A stretch of DNA of 64,000 nucleotides, from assembly GCF_002127325.2 (NCBI RefSeq), contig NC_035436.2, positions 21,608,883-21,672,882 on the forward strand, written 5' to 3'. The first letter of the stretch is position 1. Each line of letters opens with the position of its first letter. The DNA is from Helianthus annuus. Its lineage: Eukaryota; Streptophyta; Magnoliopsida; Asterales; Asteraceae. The notes below the pieces were generated by a model. That model saw only the letters and a list, made by a program, of their open reading frames with translations. It searched no databases and was not told where the DNA came from. Of the stretch, positions 23,926 to 36,623 are shown in pieces. The position numbers and the translations under genes are program-made.

Positions 23926-24640
23926 TATAGTAAATTGGAGTTTGTCGTTGACGTGAATCTTGTTTGTGGGAACAACGACTGTTCCTTGAGTCAGACTCCT
24001 CTAAAGACTAGATAGAATGTGTCGCGATCACTGCTGATCTTTTCTGGAAGTTTCAGCTTATGAGCAATGGTTCCGATCCCTACCAGGATCTCGAAAGGTC
24101 CAATATACCGGGGGTTCATCCTTCCACGTTTTCCAAATCGCATCACGCCTTCTCAAGGCGAGGCTCCCATTAAAGCCATACTTCTTATCTCAAGTTCTTA
24201 CGATTTCCGCCGCTCGTCGGCGCAATCTTTCTGTATTCCGCGGGCTGTCTTTATATGATCACATATCTGAACGATCTTGCCTCTAATTTTTCCTGAACCA
24301 ACTCGGGCCAGTAGATTGTTTATCTCCGGTCTCCGTTTAACACAATGGGGATCGACTTATTATGTTCCATCTAAAGCTTCACACGAAGCGATTTAAACAG
24401 CGGTGTGATAAATACCGTTGTAGGAAAACTCCACTAAGGGCAAGTGAGTGTTCCAACTTCTCATCAAGGTTCATCACACAAGCACGTAACATGTCCATAC
24501 AGTCTGCATCGTTCAGTAGCTCAGTCCATCTTCGTTAATATTTAAGTTCTTACGATCATCGATGTACTGCAACCCTTGTGATCAGTAACGGTCATGCAAC
24601 GTTTTCTTACAGGTAATGACGTCAAATTTGCGGCACACAA
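23926..24640 (-). pseudogene. Element B integrase remnant (C-terminal part) and RNase H scrap
   Basis: Minus-strand translation shows, in shifting frames, a VTDHKG scrap of RNase H (near 24570), then MLRACVMNLD (near 24490) and EFSYNGIYHTA-type sequence that follow the catalytic Glu region of gypsy integrases, then MRFGKRG..PRYIGPFEIL near 24080-24140, the conserved integrase C-terminal motif. The zinc-binding and first catalytic parts of integrase are missing, so a large deletion joins RNase H to the end of the integrase core. Multiple stops. Clearly dead. Confidence 0.7.
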
Positions 24641-24769
24641 TTACTGTATCTAGATCAAGGTTTCTTCTCATGATCCCTTAATCAACGTGACGCGTATGCA
24701 ATGCCGTGGTCTCGTTGCATCGATGCACAATCGAGACTTTGTCGAGAAGTGTCACATAATTGCAACTCT

Positions 24770-25390
24770 ACTCCTTAGCTCTTGGTTGCAGGGTTGGCAT
24801 GAATCTCGTTCTTATCCACCATGTATCCCAAAGTTCTTACCTCGCGAATTTGGAATCCGCTTTTCGACATCTTAACACATAACTGTTCTTTCTCTAAGAG
24901 TCGCAAGGTAAATTGCAGATGTTGCTCACGACCTTCCTTGGTCGTTGGGCATATAAGATTGTAGTCAATGAATATAATCATGATCTTATCCATGTACGGC
25001 TTGCACACCTGATTCATGAGGTCTATGAATATTTCCGGTGCATGTGTTAAGCCAAACGACACGTCAAGGAACTCGTAATGCTCAAGGCAAGTCCCTAAGG
25101 TCGTGTTAGGGATATTTTCCTCTTGTATTCGCAGCTGAGGACATCCTTACCTCAAGTCAATCTTCGAGTAGTAACTGGAACCTTACAATTGGCTCGTTCA
25201 TGTCATCAGTCCTTGGCAAAGGATTCCGATTCTAAATTCTCTGAAATTTATGCAAGTGGAAACTATCAACTTTCTTCTTGTGCCCTTAACTAAGGGTGTC
25301 ATGTCCTTAATTCCCTCTGTCTAGCAGCTCTTGCAGTTATATCGGAGGCTCATGCTTTTCGGACGAAGCTAGTCGGTAAGGCGTCATTCG
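24770..25390 (-). pseudogene. Element B reverse transcriptase remnant
   Basis: The open piece at 25062-24775 (minus) holds the RT palm region: SFGLTHAPEIFIDLMNQV, then FIDY where functional gypsy RTs have FIDD, so the second catalytic Asp is lost. Upstream (25390-25070) the sequence still shows PLPRTDDMNEP and related RT strings across frameshifts and stops. The enzyme would copy RNA into DNA in the intact parent; this copy is inactive. Confidence 0.75.
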
Positions 25391-26041
25391 GCACTGGTGC
25401 CGCTCCTAGCACTAGGTTCATCCTAAACTCCTCTTGTTGCTGTGGAGGTATTCCTGGCAAGTCTTCAGGAAGGTCTTCTGGGAATTCCTCCACCACGGGG
25501 TTGTCTTCTAGCTCCAGCTCCTGGGTCTCCTTATCGACAACATGAGCTAGGAAGGCTATGCAGTCTACTCGGAGGCGCTTCTGTGTCTCTTCGACCCATG
25601 AAAGATGTCGCAGATCCGCTGCCTTATGGGGTCTAGCACCCTTGCACCTATTGTAGGAAGGTTGTGTACTATAAATGTTTCATCATTCGCAAGAGGGGTG
25701 CGACTGATTTTCCTTATATCGAACGACTTCAGCTCTATACTTGGATTTCCAATCCATGCTGACTATCATATCATGACTTCCCAAGTTAATGGTAACAGAA
25801 GGTTCCGGCCTTCTGAGTCCCCAAAATATAATCCTTAATCACTTCGTCTGCTTAAACTAGCCTTCTATATGCCCATTTCTTAAAGGATATGGGATGTCTA
25901 TTCTACTCGAAACTAGGCCAAGCAGTTTCTTAAGTTATAAGCATTCAAGGTTAAAGTTGGTGCCGATATTAATCAGAAATAGATGCATAAGGTTGGTTAA
26001 TAGGGAACATACCCGTAACCGCATCTGGATCCTGGCGTGCT
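25391..26041 (-). pseudogene. Element B protease-to-RT linker remnant
   Basis: Minus-strand reading gives a weakly recognisable protease-region remnant (SMDWKSK, matching the G-MDWL block of gypsy proteases) and then EFPEDLPEDLPGIPP followed by FRMNLVLGAAPV, the usual entry into RT. The DSGA active site cannot be found. Many stops and frameshifts. Confidence 0.6.
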
Positions 26042-27160
26042 TCATGAGCTCTGGTCGTGAAGACCCTTCCTTGCTTGGTTCTTCCTAGGGCAATCTTTCC
26101 TAAAATGCCCTACATCACCACACCTGTAGCACCCTAGAATTTTCCCATTATCTCTTCCGTCTAGATCGTTCGCCCAACAGGCATCCTTGCTGTGCCCTTC
26201 CTTTCCAAACTTTCCACACCTAGGCCTCAGACATCGACCTTCATGGTAAAAATTGCACTCCTCGCACCTCGGCTTAGTCCCTAAGTAAACTTTACCACCA
26301 ACCTTATTAGTGGCTCCATCAGCTTTCCTGCCACGCGACGAGTTCACTTCCTTTCTTTTGTTTGCTTTAGAGCTTCCATAGTTGACTTGGGTGCCCATCT
26401 TTAGATTTGAGGACTTCCTTTTCTTGTTGCCTGATGACTCCCCGTGGGTCTCTTTCTTGTTATCCTCGGATTCCGAAAATTTTCCCATGCGTAGAGCTTC
26501 TTTAGTAAGAGTAACACTCAAATCGATAGCCTCTGCGATGGTTGGGGGCTTTGAGGTAGTAACCATACTCCTAATTTGAGGTGCAAGTCCCCAAATGAAT
26601 CGCTTAATCCTTTTGAATTCCGGCTTGACTAAGTAGGGAACGACCATAGACAAGTCGTGAAATCGCTAGACGTACTCAGAAATCTTCGGCCCGTCCATTT
26701 TCAAATTCCAGAACTCCATCTCAAGCTTCTAGATTTCAGCCCTAGAACAATATTTCTTCTCCATCATTTCTTTGAGCTCATCCCAGCTCAGTGCATAAGT
26801 AGCATCTGCACCAAGGGTTTGAACCTGAAGGTTCCACCAGGAGAGTGCGCCATCTAAAAACAACCCTGAGATAAAGGTAACACTCTGCTGGGGTGAACAG
26901 TTACTCATTCTTAGAATAGAGTCAGTCTTTTCTGCCCAACAAACAAATGCAACGGCGCCTCCTGTGCCGTCAAAGTTTAATGGCTTGCAGTCCAGGAACT
27001 ATTTATAGGTGCAGCCAGTTGGAGGGTTATTTCCGGAAGTGCCATCGCTGTGTTCAGAGCGAAGGGCTTCATGTCGTGCAATTTCTTGAGAGATGCGTTC
27101 TTGAAGCTCGGCTTCTGTTCTTGGTAACGTACTGGTGTTTGTGTCACGTCTGGGCGGCAT
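26042..27160 (-). pseudogene. Element B gag, broken
   Basis: Starts at ATG 27160 (MPPRRDTN), a typical N-terminus of plant chromovirus gag. A capsid-like core with GALSWWNLQ and YALSWDELKEMMEKKYC follows, then a basic linker, and the canonical CCHC knuckle CYRCGDVGHFRKDC near 26086-26127, preceded by a less regular Cys/His cluster. In-frame stops lie at 26999-27001, 26729-26731 and 26666-26668. The 203-codon stretch from 26653 to 26042 is open but begins without ATG. Gag would form the particle and bind RNA. Confidence 0.8.
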
Positions 27161-28577
27161 TCTCTTCTGTCAAAAGGTATAGGGTAGGTTAGACAACATT
27201 CCATAATTGTCTATGAGGTACATAGTACCATAAGCAAACAGGTGATCACCCAATATAATAAACAATGTATGAGCAAGGAAACAATTACTGAGCCTTCACA
27301 TAGGCTTGGCAACTTGGCTTATTGTTTGTAGTTGGGAAAATAAAATGAACTCAAGGCTACATCGCCTTGGTCATACAAGTTTCATAAAGTGGTAGTTGTT
27401 CACGTAGGGGTGATAGAGAGTGTAACGTCACTGAATCTTTCCAAATGTTATCCATCTTCACTTGTTTAAATATTGGTTCCCAACGTCTCGTACACGGGTA
27501 GAAGTGTCAGACACGAAGTAGGAAAAGACAGGTTTCCTACTTTATAAAGTGCTAAAGCAATGGTCTAGGCGTTGTCTACTAGATGGAGGTGTGAACACCT
27601 ATAGGTTATTTTTGGAGAGGTGGTGATCATTAGCCTGACCCGCAGAGTCCACCAGGAATTCCATGCACTACAAGTTGTTATTACGTGGGCCCCCGTAATA
27701 ATAAATTGTCTTGCACAGTTACCCCAATTTTCCCTCGTCCAAGCAGATGATCAACCAAGGAGGGGACACTACTGTCCTTATACCTCTGACATGGAAAGGA
27801 CCATTGCGGTGGTCCATGCGCTAACACTCGTTATCGTTACGCGTGAATAGGCACGATGATTAAATGAAACAGGAACAAGGAGAATTCCTAGTTGTTGGAG
27901 GGGCACCTTCAAGATGAATACTTCATCTTCCTTGTCTGGTCAGGTGTGTCGTCAATCTCGCTTCACAAAAGCCGCATGGATCTCGTCCTGCTGATTAAGA
28001 AGTTGTTCAAGGTTGCCGCCTTTGCCTCACCGTCACTACCGTAGTCAGGCACCTTCACGATCGAGAGGGAAGAGCAGCCATCTCCTACGAAAGCAAGCTC
28101 AGAATCTTGTTTGGTAATCACTCCAGCCATGAGCTTTGCAATGAACGCGAGGCCGATAGCTTCATCATGCGAGTAAGAACAATAATAGGGTTCGGAGTCG
28201 AAGGTATCTTATTCATGTCAATAATTATTCCGTACACTTATTCGTATGTATATATCGATAAACAAATATGTTACTTAGCATAAACAGGTAATTCGATGCA
28301 TCATATCACATATAACTCTCGTTTATCCTTTTGGGGGGTCATTTTGTCTTTGGCAAGTCTAACTCATGTAGACTATGCCTAAGTTGGCACCTTATTTTGG
28401 GGTATTCTCCTCCCTACTAATGTCTTTGCCTTGTCTCTTCTTTGAAAATGTTTGACTCGTGGATCTTGACGCTTACGTGAATGCAATGAAAAACCTTTTT
28501 GTAAAAATGTTTTTGTGAGAGAATTCTAGTGATTGTAGTTTAGACTCGTGAAGGAATCCTAGTTCACTACAATCGAA
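27161..28577 (-). other. Element B 5' leader, no gene
   Basis: About 1.4 kb between the primer-binding site and the gag ATG. Open frames here are short and look random. A leader of this size is usual for long-LTR chromoviruses. Confidence 0.6.
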
Positions 28578-28589
28578 GCTCTGATACCA
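28578..28589 (-). other. Primer-binding site of element B
   Basis: Plus-strand GCTCTGATACCA is the complement of TGGTATCAGAGC, matching the 3' end of initiator-Met tRNA. It lies three bases inside the 5' LTR boundary (28593) and fixes the minus-strand orientation of B. Confidence 0.9.
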
Positions 28590-28592
28590 AAG

Positions 28593-31500
28593 TGTCACAC
28601 CCTGAATTTTGCGGAAGCGTATGATGTGTGACTGGTTTAATATCATTGTATTCAATCATAATAAACAACTACATGATCAAAACGATGTTCATCCATTCAT
28701 GAAATCTGAGTATTACAAACACTGGTTATTTAAGTTTTAGAACACAACCTTCGACTAGGTTACTAACCAACAAAAGTGGATGACATCTAAACTTGAATTC
28801 TACTTCTAGTTACAACACCCGCGCCCAAGATCCATCCTGTCACCTGAAATACATGTAATTTTGGAAAACATCAACAAAAGTTGAGCGAGTTCATGCGTTT
28901 TGTGTGAGTATTGGAAAACTTTTAAACCCTTGAGAGACTCCTTTGAAAACAGGTATGAAAAGCGTGTATGAACATACCAAATAAATGTTTTACAAGGACA
29001 TTAAGGCATGTGAGGACATAGGGAGCACTTGAAATGAATAGGCTTATACCCTTGTCGATTTTCCCTCGACTATGTCGATTTCCCTCGACTAGACTCCTTT
29101 GAAAACAGGTATGAAAAGCATGTATGAACATACCAAATAAATGTTTTACAAGGATATTAAGGCATGTGAGGACATAGGGAGCACTCGAAATGAGTAGGCT
29201 TATACCCTTGTCGATTTTCCCTCGACCATGTCAATTTCCCTTGACTATGTCAATTTCCCTTGACTATGTCAATTTCCCTTGACTATGTCAATTTCCCTCG
29301 ACTATGTCAATTTCCCTCGACTGGGACACCGAAGCACTCAAGTGATCACATGAGGACCATGAGTGGGGCTCGGCCGTACCCGTTAGATCTAACCTTCGTC
29401 CCTAATTAAGAGTTAATGGCATTTCAAATTTAGTCTATGCTCACATGATCTAATAGTTCATTTCATACCATTGAAACATTCGTAACATGTATTCCACCCC
29501 CGAGAGTTATAAAACTGAAACAGTTAAGAGAAAAGGGGGAGCATGAACTCACTGTTTTGCATCTTCAGTACTCGTAACTCAAATCTCGTCAGCAAACACG
29601 ACTACCTAAAATGTGCTTGGGTCTATTAGACGAACGGGCCGTTCCTTGCCTTAGTATTTACGTTTTTGTGTTACGTTTCTTTTATGTCTCCAATATTATT
29701 CCAAGTTATAATTCCTTGTTAAAATAATAATTATTTTAACTTTAAATTATATTAAATTTTGGAATAATAGTTAAACAATATTTTTGTAATAGTACTTCTC
29801 AAGTATATATTTTCGTATTTCCTTCCCAAGGATGGGGGTATCTCATACATGTATTTTCGTATTCTTGTATTTGGAGTTTCAAATTAATATATTTTCAAGT
29901 CTCACTTTAGAAAATATATAATAACTTATTTTGTCCCAAAAATAATGTATTGTCCAGAAAATATATATTTCTCCCAAAAATCATATATCTTCTAAATATT
30001 TCAAGAAAATATGATTTAACTTCCGAAAATAATATATTTTCTCCTTGTCGAAAATATGATATACTTTGTAATAATAATAAAAATCATACTTTCATTACTT
30101 TTGTATCCAAAATAATATTTACAAAAAATATGCTCATAAATGTAGTTTCCGGAATATCTTGTAAGCTTCGTTCTTTCGTTCGGTTTCGCAGTATTATGTG
30201 TGTAACTTATATATTTATTCCTTGTGATTTTTGGTATTTTTTTGGATTGTAAGTTCTTGGTATTTATTAAGTCATATTATTTTAATTCCTAAAATAATAT
30301 AACTATTACACAAAGTATACAAATATTCACACACAATGTGTTATAAATGTAAATATATATTCTAAATACATATTTATACATTTTTATTTATAAAAACCAA
30401 CCTCCAATACTTGTATTTTTGTAGCAAAGTCTATGGCAAGGTTTATATTGAAAACCATAGTTAAAACACACTTGTGAATATTTGTTTAGAAAATATATTC
30501 TAAGTGTTTTTATTTTTAGAAAATTTTGCCAAAGTTTCCCCTAAAAATGGAGGTGTCCATGCTATTAAAGCATATCATTTTCTTTTCAAAAATCATTTTA
30601 AACAATCAACAATCAATCTACACTTATCAAGTGCTAAAACAAAGCTATCTATATAATGATCATGAACTTGAGTTTTCATAAAAACTTGTAGTAACTTGGT
30701 AATATGTTTAGTAGACTTAGTTACCCCTTTAAAGTGTGTTTATTTCTTTAAAAATCTCATTCTTGAAAGATTTGAGTGTTTACAACTTGTTAGATGATTT
30801 TTCCAAAAATCATTCTTTTGAGTTTTTCTTGTAAACAAAGTGTTCTTATACTTGTTTCAATACTAGAAACATGATTGGTTCTTTTTAAAACAATGTTCAT
30901 GTAAATCTTTGTGATTTAGCTTGGTTTCTTTGGAAAACTATTTTAGAAATCATCCACTCACAAGACTTGTATTTTGTTTAAATCATCATCACATGAAAAC
31001 AACTTTTATTATTCAAGTTCATGTTTGTATATGAGGATGATTATCTTGTTTTGTCACATAATCATCCTCTCACTTGCTAGATCATGTGTTTAATCACAAT
31101 CTAGCAAGCTCCTTATGATGATCAACATCATAATCCCAAGAATATAACAATCAAGTATCATACATACACTAAACAACATAGTTTCATCATGATTTCATCA
31201 TATTTCAAGCTTATGTTAGAGTTTTATGAATATGTCTTTTAATGTTCATCAAGATTAACAATGTATATCATCTTTTAACCAACGATATATGAAATAACAA
31301 GAGATTATAAGGGCCTTACTACTAGCACAAGGCTAGGGAAGAACACAAGATGTTGTAGATGACAAATGTGTTGGATAAAGCAAGTAAGAAAGGTCCTTCA
31401 AGATCCAAGACCACCAAGCTTCATTAAATACCTTCTAGCACCTTTGTGAGTGTGTGGATTAGATGAACAAGATTGGATGGTGATGGTGGTGTGGATGGGT

Positions 31501-32474
31501 GTTCTCGGCCGTGAGGGGGGAGCAAGGGAAGGAGAAGAGTGGTGTGAAGATGAATGAGTTCAAGTTCTAACTTATAACCATTTTAAGCTTTTATCCAATG
31601 TGCATTATGTTTCATTAGCACACTATAATATCTTAAGCAATCCAAGGAAGATCAATAAAGATCATATAAGATCTTGGTGGATCATGGGTGGGGCCACATT
31701 GTGACCGTCCACCATGGGGGGGGGTCTTGGTTTGGTTTCAAATGATGGTTAAGTTAATCTAGTTAGAACTTAAATGTATTAGTTAGGTGTTATGCATAAG
31801 AGGTGTTATATAGTGTGTTAGGGTGTTCGGGGATCATAACTAGCTCAAAAATAATAAAACAATGCTTCTAGTATAATTTTGATGTTTCGGGTAATGTCCG
31901 GTTGTTTGGTTAGAGACCGGTTTGTTAAAGTGTCAAACTATTCCGTTTTGTGATCTTTATGTACCCTTTTGTGACACTTTTAATTCCTGACACTTAGGAA
32001 AGCATTCAGGACCATTTAGTCATATTTTTGCATGTAATAAACTTGTTAAAATGCTGAATTTTGCTGATTTATGCAGAATTCTGCCCTTTATGTGGGTTTT
32101 AGGCACTTTCCGGTATTTTATCTATCACCTAGAAAAGCAGTTTTGTAATCCTTACTTTCCTACACACTATACTAGTGTATCACTTGGTCTCTGGCTCATA
32201 CTGGGCCTCAAAACACTGTCTGTCTATGTACTGAACTCCCGTCAGTGCTTTTAGTTTGTCTGATAATGGTGCCAATTCTGTTTTGTGCATTATTAGAACT
32301 ATATCATGTTGCATGTAGTAATGATAAAAGTCTTGCAACATGAAATGCCATTGTATGTATATAACAGTAATCAGGATTTCATTTGTCTTGTAAACTAGAT
32401 CATGCACAGTTATTAAAGCACAGATTACTGTTCAATTAGTATACGGAATGTACGGAAAAGTGACAGTTATCACA
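28593..32474 (-). repeat. 5' LTR of element B
   Basis: About 3.88 kb, TGTCACACCC to TTATCACA on the plus strand. It is longer than the left LTR because of a 156-bp tandem duplication (28935-29090 and 29091-29246) and an extra 57 bp or so near 30395-30450. No coding sequence; the 100-codon open frame at 29950 is AT-rich chance. Confidence 0.85.
28935..29246. repeat. 156-bp tandem duplication inside B 5' LTR
   Basis: Both copies start AGACTCCTTTGAAAACAGG and each runs into the 19-bp TATGTC repeat array. The left LTR has a single copy, so it arose in this LTR after insertion, probably by slippage or unequal pairing at the 19-bp array. Confidence 0.85.
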
Positions 32475-32479
32475 TAATC

Positions 32480-33742
32480 TATGCACGAGTGTGAGAGAAT
32501 GAGAGATAAATAGAGTCCATATTGCGTTGAAAAATAGAGCAAATTCAAACACATAAAAGGAATTAACGGCGGAAATCGTAGCATTAAACAACATTGGAAG
32601 CATAATTTATGTTGCTGTAGACTTTTGCGGAGTCTGCGATCGTTGGTGGAATTCCTCAAGTCTGTGGCCCCGTGCGGCAATGCTGGGTAAGATGACCATA
32701 CCAGTTGCAATTTGCGCAAAAGCGACAGCTAGCTTCTGTCGGGTGATGATACGTACACATGAGACACAGGGGATGAGTTCCATTGTAGTCACGCTTCGAG
32801 TGAACTGGAATTTCTTGAAGAGGTTCTGGTTGCAACAGTTCAGTTGTTGAAGAGTTTGGGCTCATGGTCTTTCGTTTACGGCTGGGCTGAGCTTTCTTAG
32901 GTGATGCGTTATCCTCGGAGGATTCGTCTGAGGACTCACTTGAAGAATCGTCGGTAGAATCGTCGGAAGAATCGATGGCGATTGCTTGATGAGCTTGTTT
33001 AACAGGATTCTTGGAGAAGAATCCATCCAAGACTCGTTTATCGTTGATTTCTGAGGCCAAGCGGTAGGTTTCTTCGATGGTAGCAGGTCTTGCAGCTTCG
33101 AAAAAATCGCCCACACATTCAGGCAAGCCGTGAATGTACTTCGTGATGGCTTTTTCTGAAGTGTTGACTTGACTTGGGCAGATTATGCTAAGCTGTTTGA
33201 ACCTTGCGGTGTAGCCAGTATTGTCACCTTCGACTTGCTTGATTTCCCAAAATTCGTTTTCCAGCTTCTGGACTTCGTGGGGGAGGGCAATACTCTTTCT
33301 TCATGAGCTCTTTCAGCTCATCCCAAGAGAGAGCGTAAGCTGCGGAGATCCCACGTTTGTTACGTTCGGCTGTCCACCAGTCGAGTGCTTGCGATTGAAA
33401 TACTACGGTAGCGCAAGTAGTACGGAAACCATCGGGACACCCGCTCTGATGAAGGGTAACTTCAATAGAATCGAACCACTGGACCAGCTGGGAGACACCT
33501 CCTTCACCCGTGAATTCCATCGGATCACAGGCTTTGAAGTGTTTGTAGAGGAAAGCAGATTGCGGCGCTTCCGTCTTAGAGTCTTCCGAGGTTCGAGAGT
33601 TGTTGAGAGAGTGCACTTGAGCGACAATTTGAGGAATGGCCTTGGCCACTTCCTTGGCCGCAAGCGAGGAAATCCTCTTCTCGGCGCTTCGTTTGGCTCT
33701 TCTCCTAGCTGTTTGTCTCGAGGTAGAGTTGTTGGAAGACAT
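32480..33742 (-). pseudogene. gag remnant, probably of element A
   Basis: Starts at ATG 33742 (MSSNNSTSRQ). A basic N-terminus is followed by a gypsy gag core (FTGEGGVSQLVQWFDSIE, QALDWWTAERN, ALSWDELKELMKKEYC). A frameshift near 33285, in a G-rich run, moves the frame; the next piece (33126-32656) has an acidic Ser/Asp/Glu region and a CCHC knuckle CANCNWYGHLTQHC. Coding signal fades below 32656. It abuts the right target duplication of B. The leader (33770-33835) has the same GCGAT-rich character as the A internal remnant, so I infer A was split by B. No pol follows. Confidence 0.65.
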
Positions 33743-33857
33743 CTAAACAGAGACAGAATTGGAGTGAGATTCGATCATAATGATTTTGAGTTTTGCGATG
33801 CGATTGAGCGCGATCAAAACTTGTAGCGAGTAATATAAAAGATTTCACATAGGATCC
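33743..33857 (-). other. Leader remnant upstream of the A gag
   Basis: 115 bases with GCGATGCGATTGAGCGCGAT-like content, cut by the start of element D at 33858. No LTR or primer-binding site of A is seen here. Confidence 0.4.
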
Positions 33858-34639
33858 TGTAACACTTCATAAAATCACGACCAATATAATGAAGACACGT
33901 GTCATGGACTTTAAACGTGTAATGAATTGATCTAGAGGGACTAAAATTGTCAGACAATGTAAATATGTAAGTAAAAGGGATCCAAAGTGTCAACATGCCA
34001 TTCTTGTGCCTCTGATTGACCTCACACGACGTTCGTATTCTTTAACGAATAATTTGTCGAACTTAGAAAGTCGTTTGTGCTCAAAATAAGGATCTTACGA
34101 AGCATAGGGGTTAAAAGTGTCAACATGTTGAAAGTAACCTCTGAGTGACCTTTTAACGATCCCAAAAACATTGTAATAATTATATATTTTGCTCTCAAGA
34201 ATATAGGATATTAATTTTGTGGAGTTTCGAAGAAAACAAGACTTTTCGGGTGATCGTATAAATAACCGGGAGCTTAACGGAATTAGTTTATGACCCAAGG
34301 TCCTTAAAAGTTAACTATGGGGGTCCTAAATGCAATAAATGAAAGTTAAATAAACATAATATGGACTAGGGACCAAAACTGCCAAGTCTGAAAGTTGTTT
34401 TCCGGTGACATAGGAGCGTCGCAGCCCGTGTAGACTCCTTAAGAGTCTTACGCGGCCTGCGTGGGACTGCCAGATGCAGAAAATTAAGGACAGCTGCATG
34501 TCAGCCAGTTCCACCGCCTTTGCATGCCTCAAATCGATACCAGGGACTGTGCCAACGGTTTTTCATGCAATAGGGACACCTGGTAACATCTGGAATCAAT
34601 ATAGGGGCACGTGGAGTGATCTTGTGAAGTAGAATTTGC

Positions 34640-34648
34640 TATATATAG
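34640..34648 (+). promoter_or_regulatory. TATA box of element D 5' LTR
   Basis: TATATATAG, about 780 bp into the LTR, followed by pyrimidine-rich sequence. The 3' LTR has the matching TATATATA at 56003-56010. Transcription would start roughly 30 bases downstream, making the R/U5 part very long. Confidence 0.6.
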
Positions 34649-36618
34649 GACTTGTAGTTCACTTGTTCATTTGCACCATTCAAAATTTCATCACAACACT
34701 TTCTCTGGAGCTTCCTGGAGTTCAAGAGAGCCTTCTTCTCTTCTAAACTCGTGCTAAGGACCCTGGTAAGTGTTCTTAGCCTCTTAAGTTCAAGTTTTAT
34801 TTGTTTAATGACCAAAAGTCAAAGCTATCGTATTTAAGCTTTGACTTAGTGATTAATCACTAATGGTCTAGCCATTATTCGAATTAAAAGTGGCTATGAG
34901 TTGGTAATTATGTAGGTAATAAACCCTTAAAAGGGCACCTACTGATTTCCACTCTAACTTGGTCAATTGTCGAGTCAAACTTATTAATAAAAAGTCAAGA
35001 GAATCCATTTTTGCAAATAAATCCACAACTAATAATGTAGAAGTTATCAAACATGTTTAAACACTAAAATAACTTGGCAAATAATATAAGAACATGTTTA
35101 GGCATGTTCAACTTGACAATTCTGAGTTTAGACTCGGTTCGCAACCAAAAGTCGCAAAAGTAGACTTTTGCCTTGACTTTCAGTTCTGACCCGATTTAGC
35201 TTAATTTAGATATGCCTTAGGGTTCCTTTAGGACCATATTATAGGTTAGTATAACCCTTTGAGGTTATACAACTTGGTTCCATAGAAATCCTAGTTCATT
35301 GCATGTTTCCGTTAATTGCTTAATTGTTGACCATTATGCCCTTTTGATATAAAAACGAGATTTTTGAAAATGTGAGTGGACAAAAACCTTTATTACTGAT
35401 TTATAAACATATCCTAAAAATTTGACATCAGTTTGTGGTCTAAATTAGGAGTTATGCTCAATATCGTAAATTGAAAGCTTTTTATTGATTAAACGACATT
35501 TTTGGCATAAAACCTATTTAAACCCAAATTCTGACACCAAACTTTCTACCCACTGATGTAATATAATATTTAGGTATTTTTGGAAATTTTTATTGAATTT
35601 TAAACTGATCATAACATAGGGTTCTTGCATTGATTCGGTAATTGATGGTTCTGTCCTTTTTGCTAATAAAATGAGTTTTACACATCCTTTACATATCAAA
35701 TCTTTTTTCTACTGATTTTATACATAAAATAAATTATTTTAAACAGTAGAGGCGGACCAAAATCTCAGATTTCCTTAATTAACCCGAATATCGTCAAATA
35801 CCGACTTTTATGCGATTTGGGCGCATAGTATGGTTTTAACCATATTAGGCACCTAAGGCTTGTTACCTACAGATGTTATGAATAAATTTTTATACTTAAA
35901 AATTAAGTAAAAGCTTTGAACTCCGATTTCCAAATTTAACCTTTAAAGCTTATGTGAAATGACCAAAATACCCCTACGATGCATAGTTTGGCCATAAATG
36001 ATAAATTTCAAATATATACAATATCTTACTGATATGACTTGCAAAAGTAAGTATTTTTACTGATCATTTTAGACCAGAACCTCAGATTGTCATTTAACCT
36101 CTTTTATAATCATTAAAATGACCAAAATACCCCTACAGGGCTTAAATTGATTTTATATTCGTTTTGGGCATAATGGAAGGTATCCTACTGATATCACAAC
36201 ATACTTAAGGCATATTAACTTGTGAAACCTGTACATGACTTTTTTGGTTACCCGTTATGCATTATTCGCGTTCGGTGCGGTTTATGTAACTAGTTTGCAT
36301 AAATTTTCCGAAACGGGTCAAAACTTATTATTTTTGCTTCAAAATCCAGAATGTGTTTAGTTTACCCATATTATACAAGTCTTCATACTTTTCGGGTCTA
36401 AATCACATTCTAATCCGGTCTTCGCTTAATCTTGCATTTTGAACCATAAACCTTTCAACAAAACTAACCGGTCTAAGTTTAAACTTAAGTAAGACCCGTT
36501 AGGAATCTAATAGGTTATTAAAACCTTCGTTCCAGATTTAGGAGCCCAGTAAAAGATATTTGCACTTGCTGAATGTTATACGACTGAGATAAATTTGTAT
36601 ATTTTGCTTAGGTAAATA

Positions 36619-36623
36619 CTTTT
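36619..36623. repeat. Target-site duplication of element E (CTTTT; partner 44150-44154)
   Basis: CTTTT precedes TGTAGGATCG and follows GCACCAACA. Removing 36624-44154 joins the D LTR without gap. Confidence 0.85.

Larger units (their letters stand above)
3307..32474 (-). mobile_element. Element B: long-LTR Ty3/gypsy (chromovirus-like), decayed, hosting element C
   Basis: On the minus strand the order is 5' LTR (28593-32474), primer-binding site, leader, gag, protease, RT, RNase H and integrase remnants, element C inserted in the integrase end, polypurine tract and 3' LTR (3307-6973). It is 29.2 kb in total and about 12.4 kb without C. Long LTRs, a TGTCACACC-type terminus and the integrase C-terminal PRYIGPFEIL motif point to a chromovirus, most like the Tekay/Del group; the lineage name is inference. 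The two LTRs differ by roughly a few percent by eye, so the insertion is old. The element cannot be autonomous. Confidence 0.8.
33858..36623 (+). repeat. Element D 5' LTR, left part
   Basis: 2766 bp, TGTAACACTTC start. It matches 51759-52204 plus 55682-57225 and, for its right half, 61623-63296. It carries a TATA box (34640). The last five bases CTTTT are the left target duplication of E. Confidence 0.9.

Noticed and set aside
29950..30252. 100-codon plus-strand frame in the B LTR
   Set aside because: Phe/Ile/Tyr/Lys-rich product of AT-rich LTR DNA; the matching stretch of the other LTR is not open.
33221..33826. 201-codon plus-strand frame
   Set aside because: Exact antisense shadow of the gag remnant at 33742-32656, which has recognised gag motifs.
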